32,883 nt of DNA from a virus. The translations under genes were made by a program, and so were the position numbers. The stretch lies in IMG/VR virus record IMGVR_UViG_3300035190_000118, positions 1 through 32,883 of that record. One strand, given 5' to 3'. The notes beneath the pieces are model-generated. The model worked only from the letters and a program-made list of their open reading frames with translations, did no database searches and was not told the DNA's origin. Numbering within the stretch: the stretch's first letter is position 1; every line of letters begins with the position of its first letter. This document shows, one piece after another, positions 23,395-30,984 of this stretch.

Positions 23395-23702
23395 GTGTTA
23401 TTATAGCGCAGCAATGACTTGCCTGGAAACATTGCTTCGGCAGTGGCCCACAGTGCTTCTTCTGTGTCGGCCTGACAGATGAATGCGTTGGTTACCGCGT
23501 CATACATCATCACTCGATCTGCTATTACTTCGACGCTGACTAATTTAACGGTTGAAATATCAGGTTGGGTCGAAGGTTTAATTTTAGCAATTTCTTTTCG
23601 ATAGTTAGAATAAAATTTAACAATAAAGAATGTTGTAAACAATACACAAAATGTAATATATCCTGTTATTATTATATTAAGTATTGATATTATTAAGTCC
23701 AT
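23391..23702 (-). CDS. Membrane-anchored unknown protein (103 aa)
   Basis: Residues 1-32 form one hydrophobic N-terminal span (MDLIISILNIIITGYITFCV and onward), followed by a basic stop-transfer (KFYSNYRKEIAKIK). The soluble part (about 50-103) has an alternating-strand pattern with DAVTNAFICQADTEEALWAT. Overlaps the upstream gene by 10 nt. Its stop codon is part of the downstream -35 box. Confidence 0.65.
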   Translation of the reverse strand: MDLIISILNIIITGYITFCVLFTTFFIVKFYSNYRKEIAKIKPSTQPDISTVKLVSVEVIADRVMMYDAVTNAFICQADTEEALWATAEAMFPGKSLLRYNNT

Positions 23703-24520
23703 AACGATTTCCTTAATTTAACTAACCGAATTAACATAGCTTCATCTTCTGCGTCATACTGTTTTTCAAGACGATCCATTGCATCTAAGATAGCTCTACT
23801 ACGCTTTTTATCTTTCTTGCTTTCCGTACCAAAGATCCACTCATCACCATCTTTGACTCTAGTATCTTCGCAGTACTGTGTCCACCCACAGTAATCATAG
23901 GCATCAGCACGTTGTGGACGAACATGTTTCCACCAGTAGTATAATTCCCATTTTTCTTTAGCGGCTTCTGCTTGCGGTGTGGGTTTACCGTATAATGGAT
24001 CTTTCTTCTTTGTCCATTCGTCGTTGTACTTAAGAGTCATTTCCCACTCTAAGTGCGCAATAGATGCTTCTGGACAGCGCCACTCTGCAAACCAACGAGT
24101 GTACCATTGTCTCCTCCACCAAGGCATACGATATTTTGCACGTTCTTCTTTACTGGCCCAACACACATGACTCCATGCTGTTTCAATTTCAATAAAGTCA
24201 ACAAAGCTATCAAAAGATGAATGTAGTAAGCGTTCTTCAAACTCGTGCCATTGCCCACGTTTAAGTCTGCTGGTAAGTGCGTGTGTTCGAGTAGTGTAGC
24301 GATTGTTTAGGTAGTAGCGTACATCGTTAATACGTTCTGGAATATAGCACCAAACATCTTGCGCCCGGCTCAATGCTGTTTCTACTAACCAATAGCGAAA
24401 TGGATGGGTAGTTTTAGCCGACTTTGTCCAAGCATTCCATTCTTCACTGGTACCACTATCGATACTTTTTGTACCACGTAGCCAATCAGCAAACTTACTG
24501 CATGTCCAATAATTTCTCAT
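23693..24520 (-). CDS. Tryptophan-rich phage protein of unknown function (275 aa)
   Basis: Very rich in Trp, Arg and Glu (for example MPWWRRQWYTRWFAEWR near 150). Starts MRNYWTCSKFADWLRGT; the middle carries AWSHVCWASKEERAKYRMPW; the end has a charged helix (RSRAILDAMDRLEKQYDAED). No membrane segment. I recall similar W-rich proteins in cyanophages, without function. Possibly a nucleic-acid or virion protein; unsure. Confidence 0.65.
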   Translation of the reverse strand: MRNYWTCSKFADWLRGTKSIDSGTSEEWNAWTKSAKTTHPFRYWLVETALSRAQDVWCYIPERINDVRYYLNNRYTTRTHALTSRLKRGQWHEFEERLLHSSFDSFVDFIEIETAWSHVCWASKEERAKYRMPWWRRQWYTRWFAEWRCPEASIAHLEWEMTLKYNDEWTKKKDPLYGKPTPQAEAAKEKWELYYWWKHVRPQRADAYDYCGWTQYCEDTRVKDGDEWIFGTESKKDKKRSRAILDAMDRLEKQYDAEDEAMLIRLVKLRKSLWT

Positions 24521-24527
24521 AATATCC

Positions 24528-24704
24528 CTAGTGTGCTAGTACTGCCATTAAATGTATCTTTGGATCTTTAAATTCAAATTTGTAATGTAGTGGATTCATT
24601 GATAACAATTTTAAATCCCACTCATTGTTATTTAAGTTTTTTTGACACCACTTTGACATTCTTATAGTGCGTGTGTAATTGTGTATATCAATCTTATGAG
24701 TCAT
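24528..24704 (-). CDS. Small unknown protein (58 aa)
   Basis: Starts MTHKIDIHNYTRTIRMSKWC; a longer frame from 24770 would lie entirely over the neighbouring gene. Reads KIDIHNYTRTIRMSKW, KNLNNNEWDLKLLS, YKFEFKDPKIHLMAVLAH. Overlaps the upstream gene by 11 nt with a poor Shine-Dalgarno. Plausible but the least certain of the small genes here. Confidence 0.5.
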   Translation of the reverse strand: MTHKIDIHNYTRTIRMSKWCQKNLNNNEWDLKLLSMNPLHYKFEFKDPKIHLMAVLAH

Positions 24705-25080
24705 TTTCAGTACCGTGCAGTAATGCTTCAAGTGTTTTGTAGTGGTCAAATGCCTGCTGTAATGCTTCATACTTGGCTAACAATTCAGGTTTAGGTTCAA
24801 GTATGCTAAGACGTTGCTCTACTTTCTGCATCCATGTTACCATGCTCTTGCCGCCGATCATAATATCCGGATTAGCACCTTCTAAGGTTAGTTGCCCCTG
24901 CATTGATGTTTTAGAACTAGTGCTAGCCCAACTAGCACCGGTGCCACCAGACATTAATACACTATTACTTCCGGCACCAGCGCCGGCTACACTAACAGTA
25001 CTAGTACCAGCGCCACCACTACCTAAGGTGATATTGCTTGTAGCAGGCGTTGAACGATAACCCGGGTATACTATTGCCAC
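24694..25080 (-). CDS. Conserved phage protein with Gly/Ser-rich N-terminus (128 aa), GTG start
   Basis: The initiation codon is GTG fused to the upstream TAG, with AAGGAT upstream. The first 60 residues are glycine/serine/alanine-rich (SGGAGTSTVSVAGAGAGSNS); the rest (EGANPDIMIGGKSMVTWMQK, then VEQRLSILEPKPELLAKYEA) is a helical block known from marine T4-like phages, where it is annotated as hypothetical. Possibly a virion-associated chaperone-like or assembly protein; this is inference. Confidence 0.65.
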   Translation of the reverse strand: MAIVYPGYRSTPATSNITLGSGGAGTSTVSVAGAGAGSNSVLMSGGTGASWASTSSKTSMQGQLTLEGANPDIMIGGKSMVTWMQKVEQRLSILEPKPELLAKYEALQQAFDHYKTLEALLHGTENDS

Positions 25081-25220
25081 TAGTTTTTATCCTTGCAATC
25101 ACATGTGCGACCTTGATTACAGTTACCCGAACAACGACTGCTAATACTAGTGCCTACTGTACAAACCAATCCCCAACCAATTGCCACAACTACAACTACT
25201 GCTAGTATCAAGTATAACAT
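25080..25220 (-). CDS. Small membrane protein with Cys-rich tail, CxGNCxQGRxCxC (46 aa)
   Basis: Found by hand translation. One N-terminal hydrophobic helix (MLYLILAVVVVVAIGWGLV), then SSRCSGNCNQGRTCDCKDKN. The four-cysteine motif C-x3-C-x5-C-x-C with QGR is a pattern I recall from many small phage and prophage membrane proteins. Start overlaps the upstream stop (TAATG), with a perfect AGGAGG nearby. Metal or disulfide binding is likely; function unknown. Confidence 0.75.
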   Translation of the reverse strand: MLYLILAVVVVVAIGWGLVCTVGTSISSRCSGNCNQGRTCDCKDKN

Positions 25221-25927
25221 TAGTTTTCCTCCTCGTCTTCATCTTCATAATCATCTTCGTCACGTTCTTCGCCTTGATAGACTGGTTCTCCACCTACGAT
25301 AATCCATTTGTTCTCACTCCACTTACCGTTGGTATCGTAGTCATTACCATCAATGTCTTCACCATCATATTGCACACCACTAGTAAGTTCCCAGCCATCC
25401 ATGTCTTCATAGAGTACACGTAGTTTGCTAGGATCAAATGGAGATTTAAGCTCAAATTCATTACCAAAGAATGTGCCTTTTTCGCCTTGCGCACCCCAAA
25501 ATACTACTGTACCTGTTGGATAGTCATTAATATACTTTTCATCAATACAATCACATTCGGCTCCGTTGTCACTTAATGCACTGCCTAGTGGACTAGTCCA
25601 AACCTCAGCACCAGTTTCATCATAGACTGTAATGTTGCTAGAGTCATCGAATGTAGCACCAGCCGTGTGCCCATCGCGATCACATTCATCCGGACTACCC
25701 GGAGGGAATGGCTGTAGGTCAAATGGAACATCATCCCACATACGTTCTTCCCAACTGCCAGCATACTGCTCAATATCAATCTCTTTATCTTTAAAGAAAT
25801 CGTAGATCTTGCGGTCAACTTTGCCCCAATAAACCTCGCCACCCCGTCCCCAAATTTCCACACGATAGTTGCGTGGTGTAAATTTAAGTGTCTGCAATAA
25901 CTCTTCTTTTTCTTGCTCAGTTGCCAT
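25220..25927 (-). CDS. Conserved acidic phage protein (235 aa)
   Basis: FTPRNYRVEIWGRGGEVYWG, then KIYDFFKDKEIDIEQYA, DLQPFPPGSPDECDRDGHTA and SNITVYDETGAEVW form a block known from marine T4-like phages (unknown function). Strand-rich, very acidic, with an E/D-only tail (ERDEDDYEDEDEEEN). Shine-Dalgarno AAGGAG is strong, so a well-expressed protein is expected. The acidic tail could be DNA-mimicking or calcium-binding, by inference only. Confidence 0.7.
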   Translation of the reverse strand: MATEQEKEELLQTLKFTPRNYRVEIWGRGGEVYWGKVDRKIYDFFKDKEIDIEQYAGSWEERMWDDVPFDLQPFPPGSPDECDRDGHTAGATFDDSSNITVYDETGAEVWTSPLGSALSDNGAECDCIDEKYINDYPTGTVVFWGAQGEKGTFFGNEFELKSPFDPSKLRVLYEDMDGWELTSGVQYDGEDIDGNDYDTNGKWSENKWIIVGGEPVYQGEERDEDDYEDEDEEEN

Positions 25928-25938
25928 AGTCGTGCTCC

Positions 25939-26103
25939 TTATTCGAAATGAATGTGTGCTTGTTGATCTAAGATAGCACGTTCTGTTAGTGATTCAATTG
26001 TGAAGTTGTTAACTAAGTATTCTTTTGCAAGTGGAGTATATTCGGGTAATAAATTAAACACATCAACCGACTTCATACCAATAAATTTTGTGTTATCAAT
26101 CAT
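25939..26103 (-). CDS. Small unknown protein behind an early promoter (54 aa)
   Basis: Found by hand translation. Reads MIDNTKFIGMKSVDVFNLLP, EYTPLAKEYLVNNFTIESLT, ERAILDQQAHIHFE. It starts 33 nt after a perfect -10 box, has Shine-Dalgarno AAAGGAAA, and its stop is followed by the AAGGAG of the next gene. Acidic and helical. No family recognised; early-operon leader position. Confidence 0.65.
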   Translation of the reverse strand: MIDNTKFIGMKSVDVFNLLPEYTPLAKEYLVNNFTIESLTERAILDQQAHIHFE

Positions 26104-26135
26104 TTTATTTCCTTTTGCGCTAGTATATGTATTAC

Positions 26136-26164
26136 ATTATACACTAAAAAGCCTCTGCTGTCAA
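26136..26164 (-). promoter_or_regulatory. Consensus sigma-70 early promoter
   Basis: TTGACA (26159-26164), 17-nt spacer, TATAAT (26136-26141), minus strand. The TGA stop of the gamma-glutamylcyclotransferase gene is inside the -35 box. Confidence 0.92.
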
Positions 26165-26604
26165 CTGCAATATGCCGCACCATACATCATATGAACACGG
26201 TCAACAGCATCTTCAAGTTGGACCAAACTAATGCCGTGGTCCTCATAACCATCTGCTACCATGTTATAATAACTGTTACTTGGTAGGCTAAGTTGCTCAT
26301 CTGGATACATTAAGTAAGTCATTGCAGTATGTAAGGTACCGTCGATAAGCACAGTGACTATTTGTTTGGTATAATATACTGGGAACCCTTCTAATATATC
26401 TAAGGCATCTTCGCAGTCATCTGATATTTCCCAAACTACACCAACTGTATCACTAGTATAATCAGCCACTACAGTAGCAAATGATTTGAACTCAAAGCGG
26501 AAGCCTGGCAATACCGCGGCACCCAAACTTACTGCCTGCGGGCAACGTCGAGCCATCTGTGCTAGATTAGTATTCATGCCATACGAAAAGTAGAGTTGTT
26601 TCAT
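26161..26604 (-). CDS. Gamma-glutamylcyclotransferase-like (GGCT/AIG2 fold)
   Basis: 147 residues. YFSYGMNTNLAQM is the substrate loop (YGSN-like), and DALDILEGFPVYYTKQ carries the likely catalytic Glu72 in the LDxxEGxP motif. ADYTSDTVGVVWEIS is the central strand. The family cyclises gamma-glutamyl amines or peptides to 5-oxoproline, affecting glutathione or polyamine conjugates. Starts in the stop region of the wall-hydrolase gene (ATGA overlap). Confidence 0.88.
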   Translation of the reverse strand: MKQLYFSYGMNTNLAQMARRCPQAVSLGAAVLPGFRFEFKSFATVVADYTSDTVGVVWEISDDCEDALDILEGFPVYYTKQIVTVLIDGTLHTAMTYLMYPDEQLSLPSNSYYNMVADGYEDHGISLVQLEDAVDRVHMMYGAAYCS

Positions 26605-27170
26605 ATCTTGTAAGTGCTTCCTTTTGCTTGTGTGTAAAAAATGTGTTGCCCTATCTTTGCCACTCGTTTACCTTTGTCACGCCAGTCTGGTTTAACATAG
26701 TCTGCGTGGTAGAACAATGCTTTCTTCAATGGCTTAACTCTAACTCCATTGTTTAATACTTGACTAGCGATTTCTCTACTGCGAGTCCAAGTTGCGTCTG
26801 TGGGTCTAGACCAAGCACGTTCTTTAACCTTAGTCCACGAAAACTGTGCTTTTGAGTATACAACATTGCATATATTCTTACCCCAATAACCAGATTTCTT
26901 ACGATTAAGTGTTACCTGCGCTACTGCATATTTACCCAAGTCATTTTCGACACCTGCTTCATAGTATATATTACGCACCAAACATTCAAACTCTCGAGGA
27001 GTATAGTTGACTCTACCTGCACTGCGTTCTAACACTGCTTCTTTAATTATTTCAACATCATCATGTATTTCAAATACATGTTCTTCTATTTGATCCATGC
27101 GTTGGTCCTGCACAAATAATATGTATAAAAACCCTGCAATAATAAAATAAATTAGGCCACGTTTAATCAT
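26601..27170 (-). CDS. Signal-anchored cell-wall hydrolase (SleB/CwlJ type)
   Basis: 189 residues. One N-terminal membrane segment (GLIYFIIAGFLYILFV) with a charged linker, then the hydrolase_2 domain. It has LVRNIYYEAGVENDLGKYAV with the catalytic Glu in YEAG, TLNRKKSGYW, NVVYSKAQFSW, and FYHADYVKPDW near the end. SleB-like enzymes are lytic transglycosylases on peptidoglycan. The anchor suggests periplasmic action, like a signal-arrest-release endolysin. It follows an early promoter and is unlinked to the GH19 lysis cassette. Confidence 0.87.
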   Translation of the reverse strand: MIKRGLIYFIIAGFLYILFVQDQRMDQIEEHVFEIHDDVEIIKEAVLERSAGRVNYTPREFECLVRNIYYEAGVENDLGKYAVAQVTLNRKKSGYWGKNICNVVYSKAQFSWTKVKERAWSRPTDATWTRSREIASQVLNNGVRVKPLKKALFYHADYVKPDWRDKGKRVAKIGQHIFYTQAKGSTYKI

Positions 27171-27202
27171 AATGTGCTTTCTCTAATGTTTAAAACAAGT
27201 GT

Positions 27203-27231
27203 ATTATACTATAAATTTGGGTAGAAGTCAA
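27203..27231 (-). promoter_or_regulatory. Near-consensus sigma-70 early promoter
   Basis: TTGACT (27226-27231), 17-nt spacer, TATAAT (27203-27208), minus strand; one mismatch in the -35. It lies 33 nt before the wall-hydrolase ATG, and directly beside an outward-facing late box on the other strand. Confidence 0.9.
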
Positions 27232-27237
27232 GCAAAA

Positions 27238-27245
27238 GATAAATA
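27238..27245 (+). promoter_or_regulatory. T4-type late promoter for the lone plus-strand gene
   Basis: GATAAATA matches seven of eight late-box bases and is 19 nt before the ATG at 27265. Transcription would begin near 27251, giving a short leader containing AGGAA. Confidence 0.6.
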
Positions 27246-27264
27246 ATTAAAATAGGAATTTAAT

Positions 27265-27651
27265 ATGGCAACATACATTTATTATGAATCAACTACTCCG
27301 CCTGGGGTTACCCAATGGGAACTATTTGATAAAAATGCAGAGACAATTTTATCGCTAATTGAAGCTACAGATAATATTATTTCCGATGAATTAATTGAAG
27401 TTGCTGGCAGAAGTAATTCAGTTACAACGAAACTCATCATTTATTTTGAAAATAAACAAACAGCAGATGCATACCTAAGCAACACACCAAATGTAGTATC
27501 ATTCTGTTCAGATCCTGAAATGGTAAAATATTGCAATGATAATAATATCGTATATAGTGTATCAGTTAATGATACTAGTAATACATTGACAGAAATTATA
27601 GATTCTGTAGATAGTGATAATTTTTCTAGTTGGTCTATTAGATCTATCTAA
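27265..27651 (+). CDS. Lone plus-strand gene, unknown (128 aa)
   Basis: MATYIYYESTTPPGVTQWEL, then a helix/strand pattern with RSNSVTTKLIIYFENKQTAD in the middle and SVDSDNFSSWSIRSI at the end. Soluble and acidic, no known motif. The only plus-strand gene right of 9555. It has its own late-type promoter and a symmetric terminator, so it is a self-contained cassette (moron-like). Late timing suggests a virion or lysis-phase role. Confidence 0.7.
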   Translation: MATYIYYESTTPPGVTQWELFDKNAETILSLIEATDNIISDELIEVAGRSNSVTTKLIIYFENKQTADAYLSNTPNVVSFCSDPEMVKYCNDNNIVYSVSVNDTSNTLTEIIDSVDSDNFSSWSIRSI

Positions 27652-27668
27652 TAGATTAATATAATACA

Positions 27669-27692
27669 AAAAAGCCCGTATACGGGCTTTTT
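27669..27692. terminator. Bidirectional intrinsic terminator
   Basis: A perfect 24-nt palindrome (AAAAAGCCCGTA/TACGGGCTTTTT) lies between convergent genes, with A/T runs on both sides, so it can stop transcription from the lone plus-strand gene and from the winged-helix gene. Confidence 0.92.
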
Positions 27693-27716
27693 ATGGTTAC
27701 AACTTCTGTCGCTTAA

Positions 27717-27965
27717 TTAAGCAATAAAAGCACGAGCACGTGAACCTTTAACATCACGAGCAGACACAGCATAGGCTGTTTTACCTGTAGTGTTTACTTC
27801 TGTTTTAACTACTAAACCGCATTTACGGAACTCTGACATACGAGCTGGTAAGTTTTTGATACCATAGTTAGCTGCCGCTTGAGCCGCTGTTAAAGTTTTA
27901 CCTGTACCACGTAGGTATTTTTCTAAGAATGCTACTTGATTTGTTACTTTAGCTAAATTTGCCAT
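27717..27965 (-). CDS. Small winged-helix DNA-binding-like protein (82 aa)
   Basis: LTAAQAAANYGIKNLPARMSEFRKCGLVVKTE is a helix-turn-helix with a wing (GKTAYAVSA). The N-terminus (KVTNQVAFLEKYLRG) is helix 1. Basic C-terminus (DVKGSRARAFIA). Similar short wHTH proteins occur in many marine phages. It is the only gene between a perfect early promoter and a terminator, so it is a monocistronic, strongly expressed early gene; a regulator or DNA-coating role is plausible. Confidence 0.75.
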   Translation of the reverse strand: MANLAKVTNQVAFLEKYLRGTGKTLTAAQAAANYGIKNLPARMSEFRKCGLVVKTEVNTTGKTAYAVSARDVKGSRARAFIA

Positions 27966-28022
27966 TAGTTACTTCTCCATAAAGATTAATAAAAGTTTTG
28001 CTTAATTCCTAAGCATGTGTAT

Positions 28023-28051
28023 ATTATATACTCAGTTAATGATGTTGTCAA
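28023..28051 (-). promoter_or_regulatory. Consensus sigma-70 early promoter
   Basis: TTGACA (28046-28051), 17-nt spacer, TATAAT (28023-28028), minus strand. It drives the winged-helix gene alone, with a ~60-nt leader. Confidence 0.92.
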
Positions 28052-28058
28052 CCTATTT

Positions 28059-29045
28059 TTAATCAAAATTTAATTTAAATTGTGATCTAAATTCAGGTGA
28101 TCTATAATACACTGAATTTTTAATTAATCGTATACGAAGTTGATCATATAACTTAGTTAAATCCAACTTAACTAATCGGTCAACTTCTTCTACGGCACGT
28201 TGAATTCTTATTTTAGTATCTTCAATTTGATCATAACTATGGTCAATAATATCGTCAAATGTATCTATGCCTATATCTCTTAAAAACTGTATTGCTCCTG
28301 GGCTAGCAATTAATACAAACAATTGTCCAGCTATAATTGGCTTAAACGTTTTTTCACTTAGCATAGGAGTTAAATTATTAACCGTAGTTTCGGTTACTAA
28401 ATTGATATAGGCTTCTTGGTATGCAGGGTGATTGATTGAAAGATCTATACCAATTACATTATCAGTATTAACAAATGCTACTTCAGGGGGTAATCTTTGA
28501 AATTTATCAGTTTCTTCTATAGTTAATGATAATTCCTCAGTTAGGATGCCATGGTGCGGGCGTTGATTAAATGTAAATACCATATCATTAAAATAATCTC
28601 GCTCACTAAGCAGCAAATACGTTAATTTCCTATGTTCCCATTGTGTTCCGTTTAAACAACTAACCTTATATTTTTTTGGAACATTTGAAAATGTGTTAGT
28701 CAGATCGGCAATAGCTGGCGCATACGGGCTACTTGCCCAAAGTACCCAAAATGGAAAAAATTGAATTTTGGAATTTTCAGGTATACTTTTATGATATTTG
28801 TATAATCCCGACAATACATAATAAGGTTTAGAAAGATAAATTTCTCGACTAAGCATTTGCTCTACGTTAACTGGATTTGTGCAATCGATTATTACATATA
28901 ATATGTAAGCTGGTAATTCTATATTTTTTAATCGTGCAAAATCGTGTACTATTAAACAGTTGGTTGGAATGAAATAACTATAGAAATATTCTACATATTG
29001 GTCATTAAATTCAACTATCTGATCATCTTCTAATCGATAAATCAT
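28059..29045 (-). CDS. Glycosyltransferase-like protein (328 aa)
   Basis: The C-terminal half has LVTETTVNNLTPMLSEKTFKP, then IIAGQLFVLIASPGAIQFLRDIGIDTF and IIDHSYD. This motif line (ExTFKPI...F..GxPG...LR..GF.TF) occurs in a group of phage and bacterial proteins thought to be GT-B-type or fucosyltransferase-like. The N-terminal half is strand-rich without a clear motif. AT-rich with a weak Shine-Dalgarno. If active it would glycosylate DNA, virion or host surface; the substrate is unknown. Confidence 0.6.
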   Translation of the reverse strand: MIYRLEDDQIVEFNDQYVEYFYSYFIPTNCLIVHDFARLKNIELPAYILYVIIDCTNPVNVEQMLSREIYLSKPYYVLSGLYKYHKSIPENSKIQFFPFWVLWASSPYAPAIADLTNTFSNVPKKYKVSCLNGTQWEHRKLTYLLLSERDYFNDMVFTFNQRPHHGILTEELSLTIEETDKFQRLPPEVAFVNTDNVIGIDLSINHPAYQEAYINLVTETTVNNLTPMLSEKTFKPIIAGQLFVLIASPGAIQFLRDIGIDTFDDIIDHSYDQIEDTKIRIQRAVEEVDRLVKLDLTKLYDQLRIRLIKNSVYYRSPEFRSQFKLNFD

Positions 29046-29055
29046 ATTACTCTAA

Positions 29056-29328
29056 TTAGAATCCATGTAATTCAAGGTGAATTTTAACGTCAGTTACTGA
29101 ATCTACACGGAAACTGCGCCAAGCCTGTTTGTCTATACACCATACACTAAGTGTAGCAGATTCCTTTTCAGTAGCTTCTTTAACCGGTGTTTTACGCTCA
29201 TACGCAGGCACAAGGTCTGCCCTGAGGGTACAGGGCATAGTACGCACCTCACCGTTTACTTTGGTAAACGTTACTTCACACACACGGTCTCTTAATTTTG
29301 CTAACAATTCTTCTTTAGTCAGTTTCAT
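29056..29328 (-). CDS. WYL_2/SH3-like phage protein (DUF2693 type, 90 aa)
   Basis: VCEVTFTKVNGEVRTMPCTL then LSVWCIDKQAWRSFRVDSVT is the pattern of a small SH3/Sm-like barrel found across T4-like phages (VxFTKxxGxxRxMxCTL, then VxxxxxxxWRSFRxDSV). Likely a nucleic-acid or protein adaptor; the exact role is unknown. Shine-Dalgarno AAAGGG. Overlaps the preceding gene by 14 nt. Confidence 0.8.
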   Translation of the reverse strand: MKLTKEELLAKLRDRVCEVTFTKVNGEVRTMPCTLRADLVPAYERKTPVKEATEKESATLSVWCIDKQAWRSFRVDSVTDVKIHLELHGF

Positions 29329-29623
29329 GTTTTCCCTTTAATATATCAATTGTAATTTCTTTAGCACGTTGATCTACAGCTTTACGTTCCAATACAGCTA
29401 CAGTACGTAATAGATCCTGCATCAGGTCTACGATAACCTCACGTCCTTCTTCTGTAAAATGGCAATACTCACGTCCCACGGGACTATTGCGCCACAAGCG
29501 TGGGTTCTTAGTAATTTCTACCATAGCACCGTAGACAGTACCCCTGTTAGCTTCTTGCGCTAGTTTATAATTTTTAGTCAACGGTAGTATCCTCGATAGC
29601 CAGTTTATTAATTTTACTATCAT
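29315..29623 (-). CDS. Unknown protein after ligase (102 aa)
   Basis: Reads MIVKLINWLSRILPLTKNYK..., then AMVEITKNPRLWRNSPVGRE and a helical C-terminus (IVDLMQDLLRTVAVLERKAV). An amphipathic start helix, then a soluble part. Starts in the ligase stop (ATGA overlap), so it is co-translated with ligase. No family recognised. Confidence 0.65.
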   Translation of the reverse strand: MIVKLINWLSRILPLTKNYKLAQEANRGTVYGAMVEITKNPRLWRNSPVGREYCHFTEEGREVIVDLMQDLLRTVAVLERKAVDQRAKEITIDILKGKHETD

Positions 29624-30954
29624 TTAATGGCATTGTCAAACTGTTCGATAACCTTAGCTAGGTCATCTGCTACTTGCTTGTCTGTTCTAAATTCAGCAAA
29701 TCGTGGAAGGAACAATGAGTATTTTGTGTTATTACCCGTCGGCGGCATAATGCTGTTGCCTTTAACTGTAACAATTGTACCAAGTAGTCGATCACGATTA
29801 TTATGCACTTCTAAACGTACTTCATCTGTAAAGCCACTAATGTTTACTTCAAGTAACCCATCGCTTGATTGACAAACAATAGAACCAAACGTTGCTTCGT
29901 TTTTACCATTGCCAGCATTAAAACCCATTATAACTAAGTCCACATCAATATCAAGTTTCATCTTAACTTGGTGTTTACTTGTACCATCTTTCCATTCACC
30001 ATTACCATGTTTAATAATAGTGCCTTCTAACCCTTCTGCAAGCATTTCACGGTAGTGTACCAATGCTTCTTCCATGTTATGTATGATGACAGTTGGGATT
30101 AATTTAATAAAGTTTGAACCAAATACTTGTGATTTGAGTGTTTCAAAACGTGTTTTGTATGGTACAGCGTAAACACCTTTAGCAACTACTGCTGATAATG
30201 CAATTTGATCCCACACTAAGTAAACTGGTTTGCAATTTGCTAAAAATGCGCCACCCTGTGCTACTTTGTTTAGCATACCATTGCCAATTTGGCGTGGTAA
30301 TACAACACCATCTTGTTCAACTAATAGCTCACCGTGTGATTGTGTACCTAGTGGAAATGTATCTTTTACATCCATTACTAAGTATTCAAATTGCTCTAAT
30401 GGAAACTGTGTACCAGATCGGCTTAAGATAGTAACATTACCATCTGCATCGTGATTTACGTTAGCATACATGCCATCTGCTTTAAGTTGACTGTAAACAC
30501 CCTCTGCCCAGCTAAATTGATCTAACTTAACTGCTTTTGGAAGTGAACAGCGCATATATGGAAATTCTGGAATTAAATTCTTCCATACTTTGTTTGCTGT
30601 TGACTCGCCGAAGCCAGCACGTAGATCTCGATCCACTACTTTAGCAATTACTTTTGCATCGTCTGCTGATACACATTCGAGTATAAGTTTAAGCTGGGTA
30701 ATACCAGCAGTACCAGTAACCTGGCGTGTGCTTAACATTTCTAATAACGAAAATGCTTCAGACATGGTCATGAAGTCAATGCGCATTTTAGTTTCGTATT
30801 GGGGGATTTTTTTAATAAAGAAGTTTACAGTTGGGTCATAGGCAAGACGAACAACTTCTTGTAGTTCTTTATTGTCTTTGTGCTGGGTAAGAATAGCAAT
30901 TTTTGCATTCTTGCTAGGTTCGTTAGCAACTTCTTCTAAAATAGCGTTTATCAT
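29620..30954 (-). CDS. 30: ATP-dependent DNA ligase (T4 gp30-like)
   Basis: 444 residues from MINAILEEVANEPSKN. This start aligns with the T4 gp30 N-terminus (ILxEIA...KxAIL...DNxxL...VxRLxY); the Met four codons earlier lacks a Shine-Dalgarno. The adenylated lysine lies in motif I, QLKADGMY. LLSRSG-like ILSRSGTQFP is motif Ia-III, EGTIIKHG is motif IV, and VKMKLDIDVDLVIMGF is motif V. Seals nicks in replication, repair and recombination. Preceded by an early promoter. Confidence 0.95.
   Translation of the reverse strand: MINAILEEVANEPSKNAKIAILTQHKDNKELQEVVRLAYDPTVNFFIKKIPQYETKMRIDFMTMSEAFSLLEMLSTRQVTGTAGITQLKLILECVSADDAKVIAKVVDRDLRAGFGESTANKVWKNLIPEFPYMRCSLPKAVKLDQFSWAEGVYSQLKADGMYANVNHDADGNVTILSRSGTQFPLEQFEYLVMDVKDTFPLGTQSHGELLVEQDGVVLPRQIGNGMLNKVAQGGAFLANCKPVYLVWDQIALSAVVAKGVYAVPYKTRFETLKSQVFGSNFIKLIPTVIIHNMEEALVHYREMLAEGLEGTIIKHGNGEWKDGTSKHQVKMKLDIDVDLVIMGFNAGNGKNEATFGSIVCQSSDGLLEVNISGFTDEVRLEVHNNRDRLLGTIVTVKGNSIMPPTGNNTKYSLFLPRFAEFRTDKQVADDLAKVIEQFDNAIK
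30933..30954. repeat. 22-nt direct repeat, copy 1 (first 22 nt of ligase gene)
   Basis: Exactly the ligase initiation region from its ATG. The identical 22 nt occur at 31136-31157, 203 nt away in the same orientation, where they overlap the halogenase stop codon. Confidence 0.9.
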
Positions 30955-30984
30955 GTATACACTCATTTATTAATTTATAAGTGT

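Noticed and set aside
30955-30966. Ligase start four codons upstream
   Set aside because: No Shine-Dalgarno there, and the inner Met aligns with the start of T4 gp30.
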